Assembly: GCA_965267485.1 (NCBI GenBank)
Contig: OZ254080.1
Span: 2,356,001-2,420,000 of the forward strand
Direction of reading: 5' to 3'
Length of the DNA: 64,000 nucleotides
From: JANQJA01 sp965267485
Lineage (GTDB): Bacteria > Pseudomonadota > Gammaproteobacteria > Pseudomonadales > Azotimanducaceae
The translations under genes were made by a program, and so were the position numbers. This document shows positions 25,796 to 34,438 of the stretch, piece after piece. Positions within the stretch are counted from its first letter, which is position 1. Each line of letters opens with the position of its first letter. The notes below the pieces were generated by a model that saw only the letters and a list, made by a program, of their open reading frames with translations, made no database searches and had not been told where the DNA came from.

Positions 25796-27364
25796 ATGTC
25801 GAAGCGCATCATCATTGTCGGTGGCGGCCACAACGGGCTCGTTTGTGCCTGCTATCTGGCGCGGGCCGGTGCCGACGTCACGGTACTCGAACGTCGGGAT
25901 ATCCTGGGCGGCGCTGCGGTTACCGAGGAGTTTCACCCCGGCTTCAGGAACTCGACGGCGAGCTACACCGTCAGCCTGCTGCAGCAGAAGATCATCCGGG
26001 ACCTGAATCTGGCGGCGCACGGGCTCGAGATACGCCCTCGCGCGGTGAACAACTATGTGCCGTGTGAATCCGGAGACGACCTTGTCATGTACGCCGATTC
26101 GGACCGCGCTCGATCGTCCGTCGAGCGCCTGCATCCGGAGGACGCGGACGCGCTTGAAGTCTACGGCAGAAAGCTCGACCGCATCGTCCCCCTCATCCGC
26201 GATGTCATGATGATGACGCCGCCCGCCCTCACCGGCCTGTCATTGAGCGACGCGACCCGCATGTTCCGGCTGAGCCGCCACTACCTGCAACTGGGCGATG
26301 AGGACAAGCGCTTCCTGTTTCGCCTGCTCGGCTCGAGCGCCGGGGAGATTCTCGACGACACGTTCAGGTCCGACAGCATCAAGGCACTGCTCGGCTTCGA
26401 CGCCGTCGTCGGCCACTACGCCAGCCCCTACTCACCCGGCTCCGCCTACGTGTTGTTGCATCACGTGGTCGGCGAGGTCAACGGCAAGTCCGGCACATGG
26501 GGGCACGCGATGGGCGGGATGGGCGCGATCAGCGATGCCATCGCGGCCGAAGCGCGTCGCCTCGGTGTCAGGCTGGAAACCGGTGCCGGCGTGCGCGAGA
26601 TTCAGGTCCGCAGCGGAAGGGCAACCGGCGTCACCACGCTCGCCGGCGATCAGCTCGAGGCCGATCTGATTGTCGCCAACACGAACCCGAAACTGCTCTT
26701 CCTCGATCTTCTCGATCCTTCAGTCGTTCGGGCCGAAACGCGAACCCACTTCCAGCAGTACCGGTGCCAGAGCGGCACCTTCAGATTGAACGTCGCGCTG
26801 AGCGGACTGCCCGCGTTTGCCGGCTCGCCCGACCCGGAGGCGCTGACCGGGGGCATCATCATGGCCCCGTCGCTCCGGTACATGGACCAGGCTTACGCCG
26901 ATGCCCGCGCCCACGGCATGTCGAGACGTCCGATTGTGGAGATGCTGATTCCGAGCCTGGTCGATGATTCCCTCGCCCCACCGGGCCAGCACGTGGCAAG
27001 CCTGTTCTGCCAGCATTTCGACCCTCACCTCGGCGACGAATGGGACGCGCGACGGGACGAGGCCGTTGGCAACATTCTGGATACGGTGGAATCCTTCGCG
27101 CCCGGGTTCAGATCGCTGATCATCGCCCGGCAGGTCCACTCACCCCACGATCTCGAGCGAAAGTTCGGCCTTGTCGGTGGCGATATCTTTCACGGCCGCC
27201 TCAGCCTCGATCAGCTGTTTTCGGCAAGACCGATGCTCGGCATGGCACAGTACCGGACGGAAATCGACGGACTCTGGCTGTGCGGGTCCGGCGCCCACCC
27301 GGGCGGCGGCGTGAGCGGTATCCCCGGTCACAACGCCGCCCGGGAGATCCTGCGGTCGCTCTAG
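25796..27364 (+). CDS. PYROXD2-like / phytoene desaturase-type FAD-dependent oxidoreductase
   Basis: 522 residues. N-terminal FAD fold IIIVGGGHNGLVCACYLARAG, then the LERRDILGGAAVTEEFHPGFRNSTAS segment, and the C-terminal flavin motif DGLWLCGSGAHPGGGVSGIPGHNAA, characteristic of the CrtI-like group to which human PYROXD2 belongs. The bacterial members are of unknown substrate; there is no carotenoid gene nearby, so a carotenoid role is not supported. The start at 25796 is the only one placing the FAD fold at the N-terminus. Its stop overlaps the converging phoR stop. Confidence 0.88.
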   Translation: MSKRIIIVGGGHNGLVCACYLARAGADVTVLERRDILGGAAVTEEFHPGFRNSTASYTVSLLQQKIIRDLNLAAHGLEIRPRAVNNYVPCESGDDLVMYADSDRARSSVERLHPEDADALEVYGRKLDRIVPLIRDVMMMTPPALTGLSLSDATRMFRLSRHYLQLGDEDKRFLFRLLGSSAGEILDDTFRSDSIKALLGFDAVVGHYASPYSPGSAYVLLHHVVGEVNGKSGTWGHAMGGMGAISDAIAAEARRLGVRLETGAGVREIQVRSGRATGVTTLAGDQLEADLIVANTNPKLLFLDLLDPSVVRAETRTHFQQYRCQSGTFRLNVALSGLPAFAGSPDPEALTGGIIMAPSLRYMDQAYADARAHGMSRRPIVEMLIPSLVDDSLAPPGQHVASLFCQHFDPHLGDEWDARRDEAVGNILDTVESFAPGFRSLIIARQVHSPHDLERKFGLVGGDIFHGRLSLDQLFSARPMLGMAQYRTEIDGLWLCGSGAHPGGGVSGIPGHNAAREILRSL

Positions 27365-29127
27365 CCCGAGAGCGGCAGACGAACCGTGAACACCGAGCCC
27401 TTGTTGATCTGGCTCGTCACCATCACGCTGCCCTTGTGTGACTGCGCGATGTGCTTGACGATCGCGAGGCCGAGCCCCGTACCGCCCTGCTCTCGCGAGC
27501 GTGCGCGGTCGACCCGGTAGAAGCGTTCGAAGATGCGTTGCTGTTCTTCCTCGGCGATCCCGATGCCCGTGTCTTCGACTTCGATCACCGCCATGCGACC
27601 GAGGGTTCGCAGCCGCATCGTGACGTCCCCGTCGCCCTGCGTGTACTTGATGGCGTTGTCGACGAGGTTCGTGACCATCTGGTAGAGCGCTTCCTGCTCT
27701 CCCTCCACCTCGACCTCCTTGTCCAGAATGTCGAGCTTCAGTGCCACGCCGGCATCCATCGCATCCTCGTTCTTGGCGTTGTAGACCTCACGCAGCAGGA
27801 ACGACAGGTCGATCTGCGTGACCGACATCTTCCGGGCGTGGGTGTCGAAGCGTGACAGATGAATCAGATCCTGTACGATCGAATCGAGGCGCGTGGCCTG
27901 ACTGCGAATCCGGCTCATGAAGCGTCGCAGCACCTCGTCCGGCATGTTGGCGTCATCGAGAATCGTCTCGACAAATCCGCGAATTGCCGAGATCGGCGTC
28001 TTGAGTTCATGGGAGGCGTTGGCCACGAAGTCGCTGCGCACCTGCTCCAGGCGAAGCATCTCCGTGATGTCCTGCAGCACGATGATCGCGCCGGCAGCCG
28101 ACGTCCAGTCATGATCGCGCAGCAGCACGACGGCAACATCGAGCGTCTTGCCCTCGACCTTCACCGTCGAATTGACGGTGATGAGCTCTGCGAGGCAGGT
28201 ATCGACGGCCTGCGCGATCTCCGGCACATCAACAATCTCGTGCAGCATGCCGCCAACGATTTCACGCTGGCTCAGGTGGAGCATGCCGCGGGCCGAATCG
28301 TTGATGTGCAGGATCGTCTGCTCCAGATCGACCGCAATGACACCTTCGGTCAGTCCGGACAGGATGGCCGCAAGCTGGTTTCGCGAACTCGTCAGCGCGC
28401 CGATTCGCTCCTGCGTGCCGCGCGCAAGTTCGTTCAGCGCGACCGCAAGCTCGCCGATCTCGTCATGCCGGTCTTCCGGCAGCCGGAAGTCGTAATCGCC
28501 GCGGGCGATACGGGAAGCGCCATCTGTCATACGGGCGATCGGCAGCGTGAATTGCCTCGCCAGCAGAAAACCGAGGCCAAGAAAGATGCCGGCGATGATC
28601 GTGCCGCTCAGCAGGATCTGGTTGCGCAGGCTCGCCAGCTGTTCCTCGACCCGCGCCAGCGGCACCGCGACCCGAACAAAGCCGAGCGGGTTTCCGGCCT
28701 CACTGTCGACGCGAAGCGCAACGTACATGAGATTCTGGTTGAGCGTCCTGCTGAAGCGCTCGGACGTTCCCATGCCCTCTCGCCGGGCGAGTTCAATCTC
28801 CGGACGACTGAGGTGATTGTCCATGGCGCCTGGCGTCTCGCGATTGTCCGCAAGCACGATTCCCTCTGCATCGACGAGCGTAATGCGGATGTTGGTCCCG
28901 CCCGTGATCGCCTGAAGCTGCTGCTGTGAGATCAGCTCATCGCGGCGGAGGCTCGGCAGCAAGAGCTGCGTGAGAATGGAGGCCTGCGAGCGCAGGGATT
29001 CACGAATATTGTTGCGGGCATCGGTCTGCACCTGGGTGGTCGCGAGTGACCCGAACACCAGCGTGGAAACAAGAATGATGGCCCCAAGCGCACCGACGAG
29101 CTGCCACAGGAACCGTGAGCGCAGCAT
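27361..29127 (-). CDS. phoR: Phosphate-regulon-type sensor histidine kinase PhoR
   Basis: 588 residues. Membrane segments at about 9-30 and 170-190 enclose a periplasmic domain of about 140 residues. A HAMP (TLPIARMTDGASRIARGDYDF) and a PAS domain (AILSGLTEGVIAVDL ...) follow. The phospho-acceptor is H373 in NASHELKTPISAIRG, and the ATPase boxes are NLVDNAIKYT, DTGIGIAEEE and GGTGLGLAIVKH. It follows phoB by 3 bases. The extracytoplasmic domain is larger than in E. coli PhoR, closer to the WalK/PhoR type of other phyla. Confidence 0.9.
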   Translation of the reverse strand: MLRSRFLWQLVGALGAIILVSTLVFGSLATTQVQTDARNNIRESLRSQASILTQLLLPSLRRDELISQQQLQAITGGTNIRITLVDAEGIVLADNRETPGAMDNHLSRPEIELARREGMGTSERFSRTLNQNLMYVALRVDSEAGNPLGFVRVAVPLARVEEQLASLRNQILLSGTIIAGIFLGLGFLLARQFTLPIARMTDGASRIARGDYDFRLPEDRHDEIGELAVALNELARGTQERIGALTSSRNQLAAILSGLTEGVIAVDLEQTILHINDSARGMLHLSQREIVGGMLHEIVDVPEIAQAVDTCLAELITVNSTVKVEGKTLDVAVVLLRDHDWTSAAGAIIVLQDITEMLRLEQVRSDFVANASHELKTPISAIRGFVETILDDANMPDEVLRRFMSRIRSQATRLDSIVQDLIHLSRFDTHARKMSVTQIDLSFLLREVYNAKNEDAMDAGVALKLDILDKEVEVEGEQEALYQMVTNLVDNAIKYTQGDGDVTMRLRTLGRMAVIEVEDTGIGIAEEEQQRIFERFYRVDRARSREQGGTGLGLAIVKHIAQSHKGSVMVTSQINKGSVFTVRLPLSG

Positions 29128-29130
29128 CGA

Positions 29131-29820
29131 TCAGTCTTCGACGAATCGATAACCCACGCCGCGAATCGTCTGGATCATCTGGGCATAGGGCCCGAGTTTC
29201 TTTCGTACCGCCCGGATATGAACGTCAATGTTGCGATCGACGACGACCACGCCCTCACCCACGACGCGATTCAGCAACTGCTCCCGCGTGAAGGCGCGCC
29301 CCGGCTGGGAGGCGAGCTGGTACAGGATCTTGAACTCGGTGGCGGTCAGCTTCACAAGTTCGCCCGCCACCCGCACCTCGTGGCGCGCGATGTCGATCAG
29401 CAGGTCTTTGACGACAATTCGCTCCTTGTGCTGGTCCTCACGGACCGGGCCACGCCGCAGGACCGCCTTGACCCGGGCAAGCAGTTCCCGCGGGCTGAAA
29501 GGCTTCGCGAGGTAGTCATCGGCGCCGAGCCCAAGGCCAATCACGACGTCGCTCTCTTCGCCCTTGGCGGAGACGATAATGATCGGAATATCACGCGTAA
29601 TGGGGTCAGACTTGATCTGCTGGCAGACGGTCAGGCCATCCATACCCGGCAGCATCAGGTCGAGAATGACGAGCGAGGGAGAAAGGTTCCGAACGAGGTT
29701 CAGGCCCTCGTCACCCCGGCCGACCGATGCGACCTGGAAGCCTTCGCGTTTCATGTTGTAGCTGATGACTTCGACGATATCGGGTTCGTCTTCGATAATG
29801 ACGACTTTCGATCTGCTCAT
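29131..29820 (-). CDS. phoB: Phosphate-regulon-type response regulator PhoB
   Basis: 229 residues. Receiver domain with acidic pocket EDEPD at 10-14, phospho-acceptor D54 in VILDLMLPG, and K in YLAKPFSPRELLARV; then an OmpR-type winged helix (LTATEFKILYQLASQPGRAFTREQLL ... VVVDRNIDVHIRAVRKKLG). A DNA-binding transcription activator, partner of the adjacent PhoR. No clear PhoB box (CTGTCAT repeats) was seen upstream; two copies of TCTTAACG at 29928 and 29958 are spaced 30 bp. Confidence 0.92.
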   Translation of the reverse strand: MSRSKVVIIEDEPDIVEVISYNMKREGFQVASVGRGDEGLNLVRNLSPSLVILDLMLPGMDGLTVCQQIKSDPITRDIPIIIVSAKGEESDVVIGLGLGADDYLAKPFSPRELLARVKAVLRRGPVREDQHKERIVVKDLLIDIARHEVRVAGELVKLTATEFKILYQLASQPGRAFTREQLLNRVVGEGVVVVDRNIDVHIRAVRKKLGPYAQMIQTIRGVGYRFVED

Positions 29821-29854
29821 CGACGGAGTCCCTGTTCCAAAACGCGCCTATTCA

Positions 29855-29877
29855 ACCATCACCCCCGGGGGAATGGT
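29855..29877. repeat. GC-rich hairpin in the phoB leader
   Basis: ACCAT, CA, CCCCCGGGGG, A, ATGGT: a nearly perfect dyad 35 bases upstream of phoB and 95 bases after the fabB stop. It could end the fabAB transcript or fold in the phoB leader; there is no U-tract. Confidence 0.3.
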
Positions 29878-29971
29878 AGAACCCGCGCATGAAGATCATG
29901 TGAACAATTCTTGTTTTATTTACCGTTTCTTAACGCAATGACGCATCGCAGCACGCGTCTTAACGGGTTCT

Positions 29972-31186
29972 TCACGAATATTTCTGGAACGCCAGCACCG
30001 CATTGGTGCCACCGAAGCCGAAGCTGTTCGACATGACGGTGCGTATGCCCGGATTGTCGATCCGCGCGCGCACGATCGGCGCGTCACCGACCTCCGGATC
30101 GAGTTCATCGATGTTTGCCGAGGCACAGATGAAATCGTTCTCGAGCATCAGCAGCGAGTAGATCGCCTCGTGAACACCGGCAGCACCGAGCGAGTGCCCG
30201 GAGAGGCTCTTGGTCGAGCTGATCGGCGGCATCTTGTCGCCGAACACGCGACGGATCGCATCGACCTCCGGAATGTCACCGGCCGGCGTGCTGGTGCCGT
30301 GGGCGTTGATGTAGTCGATGGGCCCTTCGACCGTGGACATGGCGAGGCGCATCGCACGTTCGCCGCCCTCGCCTGACGGCGCGACCATGTCGTAGCCATC
30401 GGAGGTGGCACCGTATCCCACCAGTTCGGCGTAGATCTTTGCACCCCGTGCCTTGGCGTGTTCGAGTTCCTCGACCACCAGAAATCCGCCGCCACCGGCG
30501 ATGACGAAACCGTCCCGGTCCTTGTCATAAGCCCGGGAAGCGCGCTCCGGTGTCTCGTTGTAACCTGAAGAGAGTGCACCCATCGCATCGAACAGCATCG
30601 ACAGACTCCAGTGCTCCTCCTCGCCACCACCGGCGAAGACGATGTCCTGCTTGCCAAGCTGAATCAGCTCCGCGGCGTGACCAATGCAGTGTGCACTCGT
30701 CGAGCAGGCAGAGGTAATCGAATAGTTGACGCCCTTGATCCTGAACGGCGTCGCCAGGCAGGCCGAGACTGTCGACCCCATGGTGCGGGTGACGCGGTAC
30801 GGGCCAACCCGGCGGAGCCCCTTTTCCCGCAGGATGTCAGCCGCCTCGACCTGATTTGCCGACGAAGCACCGCCAGAGCCGGCGACAATCCCGGTACGCT
30901 CGTTGGAAACCTCGTCATCCTCGAGGCCCGCATCCGCAATCGCTTCTTTCATTGCGATGTACGACCACGCGGCCGCATCACCCATGAATCGAAGCAGCTT
31001 GCGATCAATGACTTCAGACGCGTCGAGCCCGATGCTGCCGGCGACATGACTGCGCATGCCGAGGCCCTCGTACTCCTCCTGAAAGCGGATTCCCGATTGC
31101 CCGGCCTGCAGCGAGGCCAGCGTATCTGCCTTGTTGTAACCCAGCGGTGAAACGACACCCAGCCCGGTGATGACAACGCGTTTCAT
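29972..31186 (-). CDS. fabB: 3-oxoacyl-ACP synthase I
   Basis: 404 residues. Elongating condensing enzyme of type II fatty acid synthesis, in the FabB class required for unsaturated fatty acids. The Cys-His-His triad is seen as C161 in ITSACSTSAHC, His in INAHGTSTPAGD and His in LSGHSLGAAG, with the terminal glycine-rich SFGFGGTNAVLAF. It follows fabA by 9 bases, the standard gammaproteobacterial fabA-fabB operon. Confidence 0.97.
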   Translation of the reverse strand: MKRVVITGLGVVSPLGYNKADTLASLQAGQSGIRFQEEYEGLGMRSHVAGSIGLDASEVIDRKLLRFMGDAAAWSYIAMKEAIADAGLEDDEVSNERTGIVAGSGGASSANQVEAADILREKGLRRVGPYRVTRTMGSTVSACLATPFRIKGVNYSITSACSTSAHCIGHAAELIQLGKQDIVFAGGGEEEHWSLSMLFDAMGALSSGYNETPERASRAYDKDRDGFVIAGGGGFLVVEELEHAKARGAKIYAELVGYGATSDGYDMVAPSGEGGERAMRLAMSTVEGPIDYINAHGTSTPAGDIPEVDAIRRVFGDKMPPISSTKSLSGHSLGAAGVHEAIYSLLMLENDFICASANIDELDPEVGDAPIVRARIDNPGIRTVMSNSFGFGGTNAVLAFQKYS

Positions 31187-31195
31187 AGCGGCTTC

Positions 31196-31753
31196 CTAAA
31201 AGTCGTCCAGTGAAGTGAAGAGCCCGACCTTGACATCCTCGGCGACGTAAATCTGGTTGTCGTCCACCAGCACACGCGCATCGGCAATGCCCAGTACTGT
31301 GCTGCCCTCCCGGACCCGGGTGATATCGATGTCGTAGGTCACCTTTGACGCGGTCGGCAAGACCTGACCCCGAAATGCGACCTTGCCGCACCCGAGTGCA
31401 CGTCCGACACCCCAGTTGCCCTTCCACGCGAGATAGAAGCCGACCAGTTGCCAGAGCGCATCGAGCCCGAGGCAGCCGGGCATGACCGGGTCGTCAACAA
31501 AGTGCACCTTGAAGAACCAGAGATCCGGATGAATATCGAGTTCGGCGATGATCTTGCCCTTGCCATTCACACCACCGGTTTCGTTGATCTCGGTGATGCG
31601 ATCGACCATGAGCATTTCGTCGATGGGCAGATGGGCGCGACCCGGCCCGAACAGGCGACCGTAGCCACAGTCCAGCAATTCGTCCCGGGTAAAGGAATGC
31701 TTGTCGATGAGAGACCGGTCGAGCGGCCTCGCCGTTTTCTTGTCTATTGTCAT
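31196..31753 (-). CDS. fabA: 3-hydroxydecanoyl-ACP dehydratase/isomerase
   Basis: 185 residues. Dehydrates 3-hydroxydecanoyl-ACP and isomerises the trans-2 product to cis-3, the branch point for unsaturated fatty acids. Active residues H84 (WFFKVHFVDDPVMPG) and D98 (LGLDALWQLVGFYL) are both present. About 13 residues longer at the N-terminus than the E. coli enzyme. Divergent from lpxA with a good promoter in between. Confidence 0.97.
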   Translation of the reverse strand: MTIDKKTARPLDRSLIDKHSFTRDELLDCGYGRLFGPGRAHLPIDEMLMVDRITEINETGGVNGKGKIIAELDIHPDLWFFKVHFVDDPVMPGCLGLDALWQLVGFYLAWKGNWGVGRALGCGKVAFRGQVLPTASKVTYDIDITRVREGSTVLGIADARVLVDDNQIYVAEDVKVGLFTSLDDF

Positions 31754-31830
31754 AGGGATTCCGGTAGCCGGACAACGTGAATCATGCCTGCCCCTTAGAC
31801 CGCATGACCCAATGAAATACGGGAGGCGAA

Positions 31831-31858
31831 ATTATATCATTGATCTACCGGACGCAAA
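31831..31858 (-). promoter_or_regulatory. Predicted fabAB promoter
   Basis: On the minus strand TTTGCG, 16 bases, TATAAT (perfect -10). Predicted start near 31823, about 70 bases before fabA. The 192-bp spacer also has to hold the lpxA promoter (a weak TAGAAT at 31919-31924). Confidence 0.55.
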
Positions 31859-31945
31859 TTGCTTTCCGTGACTCGCGGCGCTACGGAACCGGTAGCCAAT
31901 CGCGCAGTCCAACGCTCGTAGAATAATAACGCTCAGGAACTCCAA

Positions 31946-32758
31946 ATGATTCAGGTGGACAAGCACGCGGTCGTCCATGAAGACGCGCAGATCGGCGACA
32001 ATTGCGTTATCGGGCCCTTCTGCATGGTGGGCCCCAACGTCAGGATTGGCGCCAATACCACATTGCGCTCCAATGTCGTGGTCGAGGGCCATACCACCAT
32101 CGGTGAGGATTGCGAGATCTTTCCGTTCGTGACCCTCGGCATCCAGTCACAGGACCAGAAGTACGTGCCCGGTACGGTCACGTACACGAGCGTCGGCGAT
32201 CGCAACATCATCCGTGAATTCGTCAGTGTACACAGCGGTACCGAAGAGGGTTCTTCGACGGCAATTGGCAACGATTGCGCCCTGCTTGCGCAGTCCCACG
32301 TCGCCCACAACTGCACAGTGGGTGACAAGGTCGTCATGTCGCACGCCGCAACGCTGGCGGGCCACGTCACCATCGGCGACTATGCGAACATCGGCGGGCT
32401 GTCGGCGATTCACCAGTATTGCCACGTCGGCCGCGCCGCCATGGTTGGCGGCATGTGTCGCGTCGTACAGGATGTCCTGCCTTTCACGATCGCAGAGGGG
32501 TTCCCGGCCCACATGCGCGTGATCAACAAGGTCGGCATGGAACGTGCGGGCTATTCGAGTGACGAGATTGCAGAGGTGCGAAAGGCCTTCAGGATCCTGT
32601 TCATGCGAGAGATGCGCCTTGAGGACGCCGTTCAGCAAGTGCAACAGGAGTTTCCCGATTCCGCCAATGTGCAGCTGATGATCGAGTCCATCAACTCTTC
32701 CCAGCGCGGCCTGGCCCGTCCGGACTCCGCCATGTTCGAAATCAACGTCAGCGAGTAG
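31946..32758 (+). CDS. lpxA: Acyl-ACP--UDP-N-acetylglucosamine O-acyltransferase
   Basis: 270 residues. First enzyme of lipid A synthesis, transferring a 3-hydroxyacyl chain to UDP-GlcNAc. The left-handed beta-helix hexapeptide repeats fill residues 1-190 (VHEDAQIGDNCVIGPFCMVG ...), the catalytic histidine is H121 in AQSHVAHNC, and the substrate loop GIQSQDQKY is conserved. It stands apart from the usual lpxD-fabZ-lpxA-lpxB cluster, so this may be the sole copy in an unusual place or a paralogue. First of a three-gene run with a HAD hydrolase and galE. Confidence 0.92.
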   Translation: MIQVDKHAVVHEDAQIGDNCVIGPFCMVGPNVRIGANTTLRSNVVVEGHTTIGEDCEIFPFVTLGIQSQDQKYVPGTVTYTSVGDRNIIREFVSVHSGTEEGSSTAIGNDCALLAQSHVAHNCTVGDKVVMSHAATLAGHVTIGDYANIGGLSAIHQYCHVGRAAMVGGMCRVVQDVLPFTIAEGFPAHMRVINKVGMERAGYSSDEIAEVRKAFRILFMREMRLEDAVQQVQQEFPDSANVQLMIESINSSQRGLARPDSAMFEINVSE

Positions 32759-32765
32759 GCCCTTC

Positions 32766-33410
32766 ATGTTCAAAGCAGTCCTCTGGGACTTCGGCGGTGT
32801 CATTACGACGAGCCCGTTCGAAGCCTTCAACCGTTACGAACGCGAGAGGGGCCTTCCTGTCGATTTCATCCGGTCGATCAACGCAACGAATCCCGAATCG
32901 AATGCCTGGGCCAGACTCGAGAGCAGCGAAATCGGCGTCGATGAGTTCGACGAGATGTTCGCGGCCGAAGCCAGGCTCAAAGGCCATGAGGTTCGCGGCA
33001 GTGAAGTACTCGCCCTGCTGAGCGGCGACGTTCGCGACAGCATGGTCAATGCACTCCGGCGCATCAAGCAGGATCTCGCCATCGGCTGCATCACGAACAA
33101 CGTCAGAAACTCAGGCGAAGGGCCCGGCATGGCCAGAACGCCGGAGCGCGTCAGCCGCGTCGCCGAGGTCATGGATCTCTTCGACGTCGTCATCGAGTCG
33201 AGCAAGGTCGGCATCCGCAAGCCGAACCCCGAAATCTATCGTATCGCCTGCACGCAGATCGGCGTTGCGCCGGAGGAAGCGGTGTTTCTCGATGATCTGG
33301 GTATCAACCTGAAGCCCGCCCGGGAACTTGGCATGACCACGATCAAGGTCATCGACCCCGATGACGCGCTCGCCGAACTCGAGGGTCATCTCGGCATCGC
33401 CCTGCGCTGA
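32766..33410 (+). CDS. HAD-IA family hydrolase
   Basis: 214 residues. Motif I is VLWDFGGVITTSP with Gly for the usual second Asp; motif II is GCITNNVRNSG, the lysine is in GIRKPNPEIY, and motif IV is VFLDDLGINLKPA. It resembles the phosphatase domain at the N-terminus of soluble epoxide hydrolase and ACAD10. Substrate unknown; position between lpxA and galE suggests a sugar or lipid phosphate. Its TGA overlaps the galE ATG by one base (TGATG). Confidence 0.87.
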   Translation: MFKAVLWDFGGVITTSPFEAFNRYERERGLPVDFIRSINATNPESNAWARLESSEIGVDEFDEMFAAEARLKGHEVRGSEVLALLSGDVRDSMVNALRRIKQDLAIGCITNNVRNSGEGPGMARTPERVSRVAEVMDLFDVVIESSKVGIRKPNPEIYRIACTQIGVAPEEAVFLDDLGINLKPARELGMTTIKVIDPDDALAELEGHLGIALR

Positions 33411-34432
33411 TGCGCGTCCTGCTGACCGGCGGCGCCGGCTACATCGGCGCGCATACCGCCATCGAGTTGATCGGCGCGGGTCATGACATTGCCGTTCTGG
33501 ACAATTTCGCGAACAGCTCACCCGCGGTACTTGATCGTATTGGCGATTTGACCGGCGTTGCCCCGCAGTTGTTCGAGGTCGACCTGCTCGACCGCGGTGC
33601 CGTCGAGTCGGTTTTCTCTGCATCCCGCTTCGACGCGGTCATTCACTTCGCGGGCCTCAAGGCTGTCGGGGAATCCGTTGCCGATCCCCTTCGCTATTAC
33701 CGAACCAATCTTCTCGGCACGCTGAATCTGCTGGACAGCATGATCTCCTCAGGAACGACGCAACTCGTCTTCAGTTCATCGGCAACCGTCTATGGCGAAG
33801 ACGTGTCGCCGCCCATCTCCGAGAACAGTCCGATTGCCGACGCGGCGAGCCCCTATGGCCGAACCAAGCTCATGATCGAGCGCATGCTGGAAGATGTGGT
33901 ACGGGCACAGGACGCGTTTGCGGTTGCCAGCCTTCGGTACTTCAATCCTGCGGGGGCCCATCCCAGCGGCGACATTGGTGAGGACCCGAAAGGTATCCCC
34001 AACAATCTGATGCCCTACATCACGCAGGTCGCCGTGGGCGAACGGGAACGCCTGACCATCAACGGTGATGACTATCCGACACCGGACGGTTCCTGTATCC
34101 GTGACTACATTCACGTCACCGATCTGGCGCGGGGTCACCTTGCTGCGCTCGACTGGCTCAAGGCCAGCAACGGCAACGGCTTGCGTGCCTTCAACCTTGG
34201 TACGGGTCGCGGCACGTCTGTCTTCGAGATGGTCGATGCGTTCGAGCGCGCGAACGGCGTCGGGATTCCTCGCGTGGTCGGGCCGCGGCGTCCCGGAGAC
34301 ATCCCGGCAAGCTTTACCGATCCGGCGCGCGCTGCGGCAGAACTGGGCTGGAAGGCAGAAAAAACCGTCGAGGACATCTGCCGCGATGCCTGGCGGTGGC
34401 AACAGAAACACCCGCGCGGCTATCATGGCTAG
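33410..34432 (+). CDS. galE: UDP-glucose 4-epimerase
   Basis: 340 residues. NAD-dependent interconversion of UDP-glucose and UDP-galactose, used in the Leloir pathway and in surface polysaccharide synthesis. The dinucleotide motif is VLLTGGAGYIGAHT, the catalytic Ser region is FSSSATVYGED, and YGRTKLMIE holds the Tyr-Lys pair; RYFNPAGAHPSG and PTPDGSCIRDYIHV are diagnostic for GalE. It converges on galK with a 6-bp gap. Confidence 0.96.
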   Translation: MRVLLTGGAGYIGAHTAIELIGAGHDIAVLDNFANSSPAVLDRIGDLTGVAPQLFEVDLLDRGAVESVFSASRFDAVIHFAGLKAVGESVADPLRYYRTNLLGTLNLLDSMISSGTTQLVFSSSATVYGEDVSPPISENSPIADAASPYGRTKLMIERMLEDVVRAQDAFAVASLRYFNPAGAHPSGDIGEDPKGIPNNLMPYITQVAVGERERLTINGDDYPTPDGSCIRDYIHVTDLARGHLAALDWLKASNGNGLRAFNLGTGRGTSVFEMVDAFERANGVGIPRVVGPRRPGDIPASFTDPARAAAELGWKAEKTVEDICRDAWRWQQKHPRGYHG

Positions 34433-34438
34433 CCACAG

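Noticed and set aside
27859..28929. 356-residue plus-strand frame
   Set aside because: Shadow of phoR; no motif.
29881..29970. PhoB box upstream of phoB
   Set aside because: No pair of CTGTCAT-like repeats at 11-bp spacing; only TCTTAACG copies 30 bp apart were seen, which do not fit.
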